In this document: piece after piece, positions 21,101-32,437 of the stretch
Layout of the letters: each line of letters begins with the position of its first letter
Numbering within the stretch: position 1 is the stretch's first letter
Assembly: GCA_964017235.1 (NCBI GenBank)
Contig: OZ024933.1
Location: forward strand, 59,812,255 to 59,876,254
DNA from: Sabellastarte sp. h YS-2021
Taxonomy: Eukaryota > Annelida > Polychaeta > Sabellida > Sabellidae
DNA length: 64,000 bases
Direction: 5' to 3'
Notes under the pieces: model-generated
Told to the model about the DNA's origin: nothing
What the model saw: only the letters and a program-made list of their open reading frames with translations
The model's database searches: none
Made by a program: the position numbers and the translations under genes

Positions 21101-23905
21101 AGCGATTTCGTCGAAATTTTCGACCCACAGGGTATCTAAGGAATGTAATATTTGCAATTTTCAAAAAATTTTCCCCTCCCCAAAAATGGCGGCCATTTTG
21201 AATTTTCGAATTTTTGCCAAAAATGGCAAAACACAAATTTGCTTCTATCTCCTTAACCGTGCGAGATAGACATTTTGAATTTTCGAATTTTTGCCAAAAA
21301 TGGCAAAACACAAATTTGCTTCTATCTCCTTAACCGTGCGAGATAGAGCGATTTCGTCGAAATTTTCGACCCACAGGGTATCTAAGGAATGTAATCTTTG
21401 CAATTTTCAAAAAATTTTCCCCTCCCCAAAAATGGCGGCCATTTTGAATTTTCGAATTTTTGCCAAAAATGGCAAAACACAAATTTGCTTCTATCTCCTT
21501 AACCGTGCGAGATAGAGCGATTTCGTCGAAATTTTCGACCCACAGGGTATCTAAGGAATGTAATATTTGCAATTTTCAAAAAAATTTCCCCTCCCCAAAA
21601 ATGGCGGCCATTTTGAATTTTCGAATTTTTGCCAAAAATGGCAAAACACAAATTTGCTTCTATCTCCTTAACCGTGCGAGATAGAGCGATTTCGGCGAAA
21701 TTTTCGACCCACAGGGGATCTAAGGAATGCAATCTTTGCAATTTTCCAAAAATTTTCCCCTCCCCAAAAATGGCGGCCATTTTGAATTTTCGAATTTTTG
21801 CCAAAAATGGCAAAACACTAATTTGCTTCTATCTCCTTAACCGTGCGAGATAGAGCGATTTCGGCAAAATTTTCGACGCACAGGGTATCTAAGCAATGCA
21901 ATCTTTGCAATTTTCAAAATATTTTCCCCTCCCCAAAAATGGCGGCCATTTTGAATTTTCGAATTTTTGCCAAAAATGGCAAAACACAAATTTGCTTCTA
22001 TCTCCTTAACCGTGCGAGATAGAGCGATTTTGTCGAAATTTTCGACCCACAGGGTATCTAAGGAATGTAATCTTTGCAATTTTCAAAAAATTTTCCCCTC
22101 CCCAAAAATGGCGGCCATTTTGAATTTTCGAATTTTTGCCAAAAATTGCAAAACACAAATTTGCTTCTATCTCCTTAACCGTGCGAGATAGAGCGATTTC
22201 GTCGAAATTTTCGACCCACAGGGTATCTAAGGAATGTAATATTTGCAATTTTCAAAAAAATTTCCCCTCCCCAAAAATGGCGGCCATTTTGAATTTTCGA
22301 ATTTTTGCCAAAAATGGCAAAACACAAATTTGCTTCTATCTCCTTAACCGTGCGAGATAGAGCGATTTCGGCAAAATTTTCGACCCACAGGGGATCTAAG
22401 GAATGCAATCTTTGCAATTTTCCAAAAATTTTCCCCTCCCCAAAAATGGCGGCCATTTTGAATTTTCGAATTTTTGCCAAAAATGGCAAAACACTAATTT
22501 GCTTCTATCTCCTTAACCGTGCGAGATAGAGCGATTTCGGCAAAATTTTCGACGCACAGGGTATCTAAGCAATGCAATCTTTGCAATTTTCAAAATATTT
22601 TCCCCTCCCCAAAAATGGCGGCCATTTTGAATTTTCGAATTTTTGCCAAAAATGGCAAAACACAAATTTGCTTCTATCTCCTTAACCGTGCGAGATAGAG
22701 CGATTTTGTCGAAATTTTCGACCCACAGGGTATCTAAGGAATGTAATCTTTGCAATTTTCAAAAAATTTTCCCCTCCCCAAAAATGGCGGCCATTTTGAA
22801 TTTTCGAATTTTTGCCAAAAATTGCAAAACACAAATTTGCTTCTATCTCCTTAACCGTGCGAGATAGAGCGATTTCGTCGAAATTTTCGACCCACAGGGT
22901 ATCTAAGGAATGCAATCTTTGCAATTTTCCAAAAATTTTCCCCTCCCCAAAAATGGCGGCCATTTTGAATTTTCGAATTTTTGCCAAAAATGGCAAAACA
23001 CAAATTTGCTTCTATCTCCTTAACCGTGCGAGATAGAGCGATTTCATCGAAATTTTCGACCCACAGGGTATCTAAGGAATGTAATATTTACAATTTTCAA
23101 AAAATTTTCCCCTCCCCAAAAATGGCGGCCATTTTGAATTTTCGAATTTTTGCCAAAAATGGCAAAACACAAATTTGCTTCTATCTCCTTAACCGTGCGA
23201 GATAGAGCGATTTCGTCGAAATTTTCGACCCACAGGGTATCTAAGGAATGCAATCTTTGCAATTTTCCAAAAATTTTCCCCTCCCCAAAAATGGCGGCCA
23301 TTTTGAATTTTCGAATTTTTGCCAAAAATGGCAAAACACAAATTTGCTTCTATCTCCTTAACCGTGCCAGATAGAGTGATTTCGTCAAAATTTTCGACCC
23401 ACAGGGTATCTGAGCATTGTACTCTTGGTAATTTCTAAAAAATTTTCCCCTCCCCTAAAATGGCGGCCATTTTGAATTTTCAAATTTTTGCCAAAAATGG
23501 CAAAACACAAATTTGCTTCTATCTCCTTAACCATGCGAGATAGAGCGATTTCGTCGAAATTTTCAACCCACAGGGTATCTAAGGAATGTAATCTTTGCAA
23601 TTTTCAAAAAATTTTCCCCTCCCCAAAAATGGCAGCCATTTTGAATTTTCGAATTTTTGCCCAAAATGGAAAAACACAAACTGGCCTTAACCGTGCAAAA
23701 TAGAGTTATTTTGTTGAAATTTTCGACCCATAGGGTATCTAAGAAATGTACTCTTGGCAATTTTCAAAAAAATTTCCTTTTCCCAATAATGGCGGCCATT
23801 TTGAATTTTCAAATTTTTGCCAAAAATAGAAAAACAGGAATTGGCTTCTATCTTCTTAACCGTGCAAGATAGAGTGATTTCGTCAAAATTTTCAACCCAA
23901 CCAAT
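18199..23905. repeat. 169-bp tandem array of A1, about 34 copies
   Basis: Landmark gccaaaaatggcaaaacaca recurs every 169 bp (18347, 18516, 18685 and onward). Each unit has cttctatctccttaaccgtg, an AT-rich spacer and a near-palindrome aaaatggcggccatttt. One unit is truncated to about 77 bp near 21270. The last units (from about 23390) are more diverged. The many 74-104 aa ORFs on both strands are repeat shadows. Confidence 0.95.
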
Positions 23906-24118
23906 GCAAAAAGGCATGAAGCTGAAATAAATTACATCTACACTATCAAATATTTAAGCATCATTGATATATTTTACAAATGAAACAGGGTCTTGTAAGA
24001 CTACTGTACAATTTGGGCAAAAGGTTCATGGGTGGACATTACACATGATAATGTGTGTTCTTCTATGCTATCCTGTTTCTATTCGCATCTACTATCAACA
24101 GGGCGGCCTATTTCTAGT

Positions 24119-24807
24119 TTTATTTATTTATTTTTTTTATTTAAGTATTATTCAGTACATTTTGTAAAAACAGAAGTAAATTAGAGCTGAGGCAACCATG
24201 GTCCATGGATAAGTGCACTGTTTTAGGTTTGGGATGTCATGGATATAGACAATGGCAGACATGGATATGGATGAATAAAAATGGATCGACAAAATTCTAT
24301 ATACTACTCACAAAAGACAGTTGTCCTTATTTTATGCTTCTATGTCTGTGTCTACTATTGTCCTGATTGTAATGTGCTAGAGTATTTTGATATAAAGCCG
24401 TAAACTATAGTCTGTACACAACTACCCATACAAAAAGAATGGTTCTTCAGCTGTTTTCCTTGATACAGACATTGATACACTGTTTTGTGCCAAAAAGCTA
24501 GGGTGTTACAGGCACAGGTACAGATGAGGAGAGGTGTATTTCCTCTTAGATCTTGTTTATGTCACTATGTATCAGCCATTTCGCACTGAGGTGTGGCTGA
24601 AAACAACAGACTTTATTATTTCTGGAAAAATGAAACGGCATCCAATGTAACATTAAAATGAGAAAATGGCAAGTAAAACTATTTTCCAGAAGATTTTCCA
24701 ATATTCTTGTGCATTAAGTTTTTATTTAAAGTCTATAGTTTTGCAACAACAAAAAACACTCCGAGAACGCAGTGCTTCATCAAACAGCTCATTTCCACCC
24801 CAATTTT
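24119..24807. other. Unique sequence between A1 and E3
   Basis: No exon of the downstream palmitoyltransferase gene and no other gene was recognised. 24645-24703 is clearly similar to 41229-41290, on the other side of E3. This is probably intergenic or intronic host DNA. Confidence 0.5.
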
Positions 24808-25204
24808 TATGTCAGCTGACTTGTCAGTCAGCTGGCATTATGTCGTCACTCTGCGGCGTGGGCGTACGCGTCCGCGTGAACAACTTCTCCTCCAAAACTA
24901 CAAGGCCTAGAGATGTGCTGTTTTTTTTAAAAGATACCTTATCTATCGAGGATGAAAAATTGTTCAAGGCATGCAAATCTGTCTGTTCGTCTGTTTGCTA
25001 GAGACATTACAAGGGGGGTACCCCCACCAAAAGTGTGAAAATTTCAACTTTTTATCACAATTTTCTCAGTGACTATTGCAGGGATTTCTCTCATATCTTG
25101 CATATATGTACTAGGCCAGAGGTAGATTCTCTTGTGTGAGTATGAGACCTGGATCTCTCTTACTTTTTTTTAAATAAATTTTTTTAATAATTTTTAATGC
25201 ATTA

Positions 25205-25744
25205 ACATTCATGAAATCATGCACAAAATCATTTATAACTTGAAAACTGTTGCATCTAGAGCATTTTGTTAAAATATGTTATTCAGCTACTTTTTTCATA
25301 GCTACAATATGGTGAGTAAGTTGGGTCCCTGTCTCAATAGCTAAGTGAGTAATAGCTACTTTTGGGCTTTTCAGTAACTTCCATCATGAGTAGAATCACT
25401 TGTAACTTAAAAACTATTGCATTTAGAGAATTTCGTATAAATATGTTATTCAGCTACTTTTGGGTCAGCTATAACATAGTAAAATTTCAGACCTGTAGCT
25501 CATGGCATAGCTGAGTAATAGCTACTTTTAGGTTATCACTGTTGAGTAAATTGCTTATAACTTCAAAACTATTGCATTTAGAGAATTTCATATAAATATG
25601 TTATTCAGCTACTTTTGGGTCAGCTATAACATAGTAAAATTTCAGACCTGTAGCTCATGGCATAGCTGAGTAATAGCTACTTTTAGGTTATCACTGTTGA
25701 GTAAATCGCTTATAACTTGGAAACTATTGCATTTAGAGTATTTT
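25205..25744. repeat. 155-bp units of E3, left of insertion A2
   Basis: About 3.5 units of the 155-bp repeat. The last is cut after gagtatttt at 25744, and its continuation gtttcaatatg is found at 34646. Confidence 0.9.
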
Positions 25745-26159
25745 TATGTCCACCCCCCTGGGGGGTGGATATATTATTTTTGCTTTTTTCGCTGTCCGAT
25801 GTCCGGCGTCCGATGTCCGGCGTCACGCATGGTTTCCGCTCATTTAAAGGAAAAGTATTAGAGCTATTGTCACCAAATTTGGTATGCAGGCTTATTGGGT
25901 CAGTAGCTTGCTTGGGATTGCTTTTGGCTGTTGTACCTCTTTTGCTTACTGAGTAATACTTAAGTACAGCTATTTTCAGTACCCATTGGTTTCCGTGCAT
26001 TTAAGCCAAAATAATTAAAGATATTTTACTACAATTTTGAATACAAGATTGTTATGTCCATAGCTCGCTTGGTATTGCATTTGGGACTGATAGCTTTGTC
26101 AGTACATGAGTAATAGCCATTTAGGTACTTCATTGTGTATTTTCAGTACTACTTTTGAG

Positions 26160-29100
26160 TAATTTGCTAATATCTCAGAAACCGTGTGAGATAGAGCGAT
26201 TTCGTCGAAATTTTCGACCCACAGGGTATTTAAGGAATGTAATATTTGCAATTTTCAAAAAATTTTCCCCTCCCCAAAAATGGCGGCCATTTTGAATTTT
26301 CGAATTTTTGCCAAAAATGGCAAAACACAAATTTGCTTCTATCTCCTTAACCGTGCGAGATAGAGCGATTTCGTCGAAATTTTCGACCCACAGGGTATCT
26401 AAGGAATGCAATCTTTGCAATTTTCAAAAAAATTTTCCCCTCCCCAAAAATGGCGGCCATTTTGAATTTTCGAATTTTTGCCAAAAATGGCAAAACACCA
26501 ATCTGCTTCTATCTCCTTAACCGTGCGAGATAGAGCGATTTCGTCAAAATTTTCGACCCACAGGGTATCTGAGCATTGTACTCTTGGTAATTTTAAAAAA
26601 ATTTTCCCCTCCCCAAAAATGGCGGCCATTTTGAATTTTCGAATTTTTGCCAAAAATGGCAAAACACAAATTTGCTTCTATCTCCTTAACCGTGCCAGAT
26701 AGAGCGATTTCGTCAAAATTTTTGACCCACAGGGTATCTGAGCATTGTGCTCTTGGTAATTTTTCCAAAAATTTTCCCCTCCCCAAAAATGGCGGCCATT
26801 TTGAATTTTCGAATTTTTGCCAAAAATGGCAAAACACTAATTTGCTTCTATCTCCTTAACCGTGCGAGATAGAGTGATTTCGTCGAAATTTTCGACCCAC
26901 AGGGTATCTAAGGAATGCAATTTTTGCAATTTTCCAAAAATTTTCCCCTCCCCAAAAATGGCGGCCATTTTGAATTTTCGAATTTTTGCCAAAAATGGCA
27001 AAACACAAATTTGCTTCTATCTTCTTAACCGTGCGAGATAGAGCGATTTCGTCGAAATTTTCGACCCACAGGGTATTTAAGGAATGCAATCTTTGCAATT
27101 TTCAAAAAATTTTCCCCTCCCCAAAAATGGCGGCCATTTTGAATTTTCGAATTTTTGCCAAAAATGGCAAAACACCAATCTGCTTCTATCTCCTTAACCG
27201 TGCGAGATAGAGCGATTTCGTCAAAATTTTCGACCCACAGGGCATCTGAGCATTGTACTCTTGGTAATTTTTAAAAACTTTTCCCCTCCCCAAAAATGGC
27301 GGCCATTTTGAATTTTCGAATTTTTGCCAAAAATGGCAAAACACAAATTTGCTTCTATCTCCTTAACCGTGCCAGATAGAGCGATTTTGTCAAAATTTTC
27401 GACCCACAGGGTATCTGAGCATTGTGCTCTTGGTAATTTTTACAAAATTTTCCCCTCCCCAAAAATGGCGGCCATTTTGAATTTTCGAATTTTTGCCAAA
27501 AATGACAAAACACTAATTTGCTTCTATCTCCTTAACCGTGCGAGATAGAGCGATTTCGTCGAAATTTTCGACCCACAGGGTATCTGAGCATTGTGCTCTT
27601 GGTAATTTTCCAAAAATTTTCCCCTCCCCAAAAATGGCGGCCATTTTGAATTTTCGAATTTTTGCCAAAAATGGCAAAACACTAATTTGCTTCTATCTCC
27701 TTAACCGTGCGAGATAGAGCGATTTCGTCGAAATTTTCGACCCACAGGGTATCTAAGGAATGCAATCTTTGCAATTTTCCAAAAATTTTCCCCTCCCCAA
27801 AAATGGCGGCCATTTTGAATTTTCGAATTTTTGCCAAAAATGGCAAAACACAAATTTCCTTCTATCTCCTTAACCGTGCCAGATAGAGCGATTTCTTCAA
27901 AATTTTCGACCCACAGGGTATCTGAGCATTGTACTCTTGGTAATTTAAAAAAAATTTTCCCCTCCCCAAAAATGGCGGCCATTTTGAATTTTCGAATTTT
28001 TGCCAAAAATGGCAAAACACAAATTTGCTTCTATCTCCTTAACCGTGCCAGATAGAGCGATTTCGTCAAAATTTTCGACCCACAGGGTATCTAAGGAATG
28101 CAATCTTTGCAATTTTCCAAAAATTTTCCCCTCCCCAAAAATGGCGGCCATTTTGAATTTTCGAATTTTTGCCAAAAATGGCAAAACACAAATTTCCTCC
28201 TATCTCCTTAACCGTGCCAGATAGAGCGATTTCGTCAAAATTTTCGACCCACAGGGTATCTGAGCATTGTACTCTTTGCAATTTTCCAAAAATTTTCCCC
28301 TCCCCAAAAATGGCGGCCATTTTGAATTTTCGAATTTTTGCCAAAAATGGCAAAACACAAATTTCCTTCTATCTCCTTAACCATGCCAGATAGAGCGATT
28401 TCGTCAAAATTTTCGACCCACAGGGTATCTGAGCATTGTACTCTTGGTAATTTAAAAAAAATTTTCCCCTCCCCAAAAATGGCGGCCATTTTGAATTTTC
28501 GAATTTTTGCCAAAAATGGCAAAACACAAATTTGCTTCTATCTCCTTAACCGTGCCAGATAGAGCGATTTCGTCAAAATTTTCGACCCACAGGGTATCTA
28601 AGGAATGCAATCTTTGCAATTTTCCAAAAATTTTCCCCTCCCCAAAAATGGCGGCCATTTTGAATTTTCGAATTTTTGCCAAAAATGGCAAAACACAAAT
28701 TTCCTCCTATCTCCTTAACCGTGCCAGATAGAGCGATTTCGTCAAAATTTTCGACCCACAGGGTATCTGAGCATTGTACTCTTTGCAATTTTCCAAAAAT
28801 TTTCCCCTCCCCAAAAATGGCGGCCATTTTGAATTTTCGAATTTTTGCCAAAAATGGCAAAACACTAATTTGCTTCTATCTCCTTAACCGTGCGAGATAG
28901 AGCGATTTCGTCGAAATTTTCGACCCACAGGGTATCTAAGGAATGCAATCTTTGCAATTTTCCAAAAATTTTCCCCTCCCCAAAAAATGGCGGCCATTTT
29001 GAATTTTCGAATTTTTGCCAAAAATGGCAAAACACAAATTTGCTTCTATCTCCTTAACCGTGCGAGATAGAGCGATTTCGTCGAAATTTTCGACCCACAG

Positions 29101-29297
29101 GGTATCTAAGGAATGCAATCTTTGCAATTTTCAAAAAATTTTCCCCTCCCCAAAAATGGCGGCCATTTTGAATTTTCGAATTTTTGCCAAAAATGGCAAA
29201 ACACCAATCTGCTTCTATCTCCTTAACCGTGCGAGATAGAGCGATTTCGTCAAAATTTTCGACCCACAGGGCATCTGAGCATTGTACTCTTGGTAAT
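26160..29297. repeat. 169-bp tandem array of A2, left part, about 18.5 copies
   Basis: Same 169-bp unit as in A1, with an extra subtype carrying gagcattgtactcttggtaat. Blocks 28000-28506 and 28507-29013 begin as near-identical three-unit copies, pointing to a 507-bp higher-order duplication. The array is cut by element B after ggtaat. Confidence 0.95.
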
Positions 29298-29371
29298 TGT
29301 ATCCCCGACGCGAAGCGGGGATACTATGGATTCATCATCGTCGTCGTCCGCGTCCGCGTCCGCAGAGATTT

Positions 29372-29685
29372 CTTGTTAGCGACCTACAGTCCACATTTCT
29401 TTCCGGATTTCTTTCATATTTGGCAGGTGACTTGATATGGTAGAGGACTCGCCACCCTATCTTTTTGGTAGGCTTTATGTCTAAATTAGGCCTGTGGTAG
29501 ACAAAAATGTCTAAAATGTGGAATATTGCTTGTTAGCGACCTACAGTCCACATTTCTTTCCAGATTTCTTTCATATTTGGCAGGTGGCTTGGTTTGCTAG
29601 AGGACTCGCCACCCTATCTTTTTGGTAGGCTTTATGTCTAAATTAGGCCTGTGGTAGACAAAAATGTCTAAAATGCATTAAAAGT
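29372..29685. repeat. 157-bp direct duplication in B
   Basis: cttgttagcgacctacagtc starts at 29372 and 29529. The two copies differ at few positions. The segment tttttggtaggctttatgtc recurs again near 30930, right of the second left-end-like sequence. Confidence 0.88.
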
Positions 29686-29699
29686 CATGAAATCATGCA

Positions 29700-30806
29700 C
29701 TAAATCACTTATAACTTAAAAAGTGTTGCATTTAGAGCATTTTGTTAAAATATGTTATTCAGATACTTTTTTCATAGCTACAACATGGTGAGTAACTTGG
29801 GTGTCTGTCTCAATAGCTAAGTGAGTAATAGCTACTTTTGGGCTTTTCAGTAACTTCCATCATGAGTAAAATCAATTGTAACTTGAAAACTATTGCATTT
29901 ACAGAATTTTGTATAAATATGTTATTCAGCTACTTTTATGTCAGCTATAACATAGTAAAATTTCAGACCTGTAGCTCATAGCATAGCTGAGTAATAGCTA
30001 CTTTTAGGTTATCACTGTTGAGTAAATTACTTATAACTTCAAAAGTATTACATTTAGAGTATTTTGTTTCAATATGTTATTCACCTATTTCGGAGTCAGC
30101 TATAACATAGTGAAGTTCCAGACCTGTGGCTCATTGCATAGCTGAGTAATAGCTACTTTGAAGTTCACACTGTTGAGTAAATCAGTTGTAATTGGAAAAG
30201 TATTGCATTTACAGAAATTTGTGTAAATATGTTATTCAGCTACTTTTGGGTCAGCTATAACATAGTGAAATTACAGACCTGTAGCTCATGGCACAACTGA
30301 GCAATAGCTATTTTCAGGTACTGACTGTTGAGTAAATGACTTGTAACTTGAAAAATAGTGCATTTGGAGTATTTTGTTAAAATATGTTGTTCGCCTACTT
30401 TTGGGTCAGCTATAACGTCGTGAAATTACAGACTTATAGCTCATGGCATAGCTGAGCAATAGCTATTTTCAGGTTGTCACTATTGAGTAAATCACTTGTA
30501 ACTTGAAAACTATTGCATTTACAGTATTTTGCTTAAATATGTTGTTCACCTAATTTTGGGTCAGCTATAACATAGAAAAAATTCAGACATGTAGCTCATT
30601 GCATAGCTGAGTAATAGCTACTTTGACGTTATCACTGTTGAGTAAATCAGTTATAACGTGAAAACTATTACATTTACAGTATTTTGTTTAAATATGTTAT
30701 TCACATAATTTTTGGTCAGCTATAACAGAGTGAAATTGCAGACCTCTATGTCATGGCATAGCTTACCAATATCTACTTTCAGGTTCTCACTGTTGAGTAA
30801 ATCATT
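29700..30806. repeat. 155-bp tandem array inside element B, about 7 copies
   Basis: Same unit as in E1-E3, although B has different ends. It stops at aaatcattgtatccactgga, the same junction type at which the 147-bp arrays start in E1 and E3. Confidence 0.9.
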
Positions 30807-30999
30807 GTATCCACTGGATAGCCGTAGTGTGTAGAGAGATTTCACCATTACCGCTCTAACAAAAAAAAATATTATAGCTAGCCTTCTCGAGTTTGCAAAG
30901 TATATTACAGGGTGCACCACAGTACTCTATTGGTAGGCTTTATATCTAAATTAGGCCTGTGGCTAAATTACTTACCTACTAAAAATGAGTAATTCTGCA

Positions 31000-32100
31000 T
31001 TTTGTCTAAAAGTATTGCAGATAGCAAATTTTTCTTAAATAACTCATTCACCTACTTTTGGGAGAGCTTTCACATGCTGAAGTTCCAGACCTGTAGGTAA
31101 TTACTCACCTACTCAAAATGAGTAAATGCGAATTATCTCTAAAAGTATTGCAGATAGCCAATTTTTGTCAAATAACTCCTTCACCTACTTTTGGGAGAGC
31201 TTTCACTTGGTGAAGTTTCACACCCGTAGGTAATTACTCACCTACTCAAAATGAGTAAATGCAAATTATCTCTAAAAGTATTGCAGATAGCGAATTTTTG
31301 TCAAATAACTCCTTCACCTACTTTTGGGAGAGCTTTCACTTGGTGAAGTTTCAGACCTGTAGGTAATTACTCACCTACTCAAAATGAGTAAATGCAAATT
31401 ATCTCTAAAAGTATTGCAGATAGCCAATTTTTGTCAAATAACTCCTTCACCTACTTTTGGGAGAGCTTTCACTTGGTGAAGTTTCAGACCTGTAGGTAAT
31501 TACTCACCTACTCAAAATGAGTAAATGCAAATTATCTCTAAAAGTATTGCAGATAGCCAATTTTTGTCAAATAACTCCTTCACCTACTTTTGGGAGAGCT
31601 TTCACTTGGTGAAGTTTCAGACCCGTAGGTAATTACTCACCTGCTGAAAATGAGTTAATGCAAATTATCTCTAAAAGTATTCCAGATAGCCAATTTTTGT
31701 CAAATAACTCCTTCACCTACTTTTGGGAGACCTTTCACTTGGTGAAGTTTCAGACCTGTAGCTAATTATTCACCTACCCAAAATGAGTAAATGCTAATTA
31801 TCTATAAAAGTATTGCAGATATCCAATTTTTTATCAAATAACTCATTCATCTACTTTTGGGAGAGCTTTCACATGGTGAAGTTCCAGACCCGTAGGTAAT
31901 TACTCGCCTACTGAAAATGAGTAAATTCGAATTATCTCTAAAAGTATTGTAGATAGCCAATTTTTCTCAAATAACTCATTTGCCTACTTTTGAGAGAGCT
32001 TTCACTTGGTGAAGTTTCAGACCCGTAGCTAATTATTCACCTACTCAAAATGAGTAAATGCGAATTATCTCTACAAGTATTGCAGATAGCCAGTATTTCA
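31000..32100. repeat. 133-bp tandem array in B, about 8 copies
   Basis: actcaaaatgag recurs at 31111, 31244 and 31377, a 133-bp period. Units contain ttgggagagctttcac and cagacctgtaggtaattac, distantly like parts of the 155-bp unit. Degenerate 147-type sequence follows at 32110-32350. Confidence 0.9.
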
Positions 32101-32437
32101 CAAATAACTCATTATTATGAAAACAACTTAGAGGAAGTCATGGGCTGCAAATCTTTTCATGTGGTCAGATTTCACCTTGGGCCCCTCCTGCTTATTATTG
32201 GTCCTAGAGGTTTGCAATGTGAAAACGACTTATACGAAATCATGGACTGCGAATCTTTTGATGTGGTCAGACTTCACCTTGGGCCCCTGCTACAGGGTCA
32301 AATAAGGGTAGCCAAACTTAAAAGTGCTTTCACCTTGCTTATTAACGAAAAATGCTTTTTATCTTCTAAACTATGTTAGTTGGCCTTTGTCGGTGGATAC
32401 ATCCAGCATCTGGCCACAGATGCGTCCTATTTCTAGT

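Larger units (their letters stand above)
17751..24118 (+). mobile_element. Element A1, HINE-like with 169-bp repeat core
   Basis: The left end is a near-perfect hairpin (17751-17779, tatgtccacccccc paired with ggggggtggatata), followed by a GTCCGAT-type heptamer microsatellite (17800-17862), a unique segment (17870-18198), about 34 units of a 169-bp repeat, a unique right segment (23906-24117) and the terminus atttctagt. An inverted copy of the left end (gggtggacat) lies at 24030-24039, 79 bp from the right end. The second copy (A2) has the same two ends. No transposase ORF exists inside, so mobilisation must have been in trans. Confidence 0.82.
29298..32437 (+). mobile_element. Element B, HINE-like, nested in A2
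   Basis: The left end is tgtatccccgacg, with a hairpin at 29299-29324 (gtatccccg paired with cggggatac), followed by a cgtcgtcgtccgcgtccg microsatellite. The right end has an inverted copy of the left end (tcggtggataca, 32390-32401), a hairpin gcatctg-gcca-cagatgc (32406-32423) and gtcctatttctagt. Flanks ggtaat and ttttaaaaaatttt rejoin to the uninterrupted 169-bp unit seen at about 33288. Inside are a 157-bp duplication, a 155-bp array, a second left-end-like sequence (tgtatccactgga, about 30807) and a 133-bp array. It may be a composite of two elements sharing one right end. Confidence 0.78.

Noticed and set aside
24666-25001. 111-aa ORF as a possible first exon of the palmitoyltransferase
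   Set aside because: It crosses the E3 left terminus and shows no membrane span or DHHC N-terminal motif.
18219-29435. Dozens of 74-104 aa ORFs on both strands (MPKMAKHKFASISL-type and MQRLHSLDTLWVENF-type)
   Set aside because: They recur every 169 bp in lockstep with the tandem unit and are present on both strands. They are by-products of a repeat without in-frame stops, not genes.
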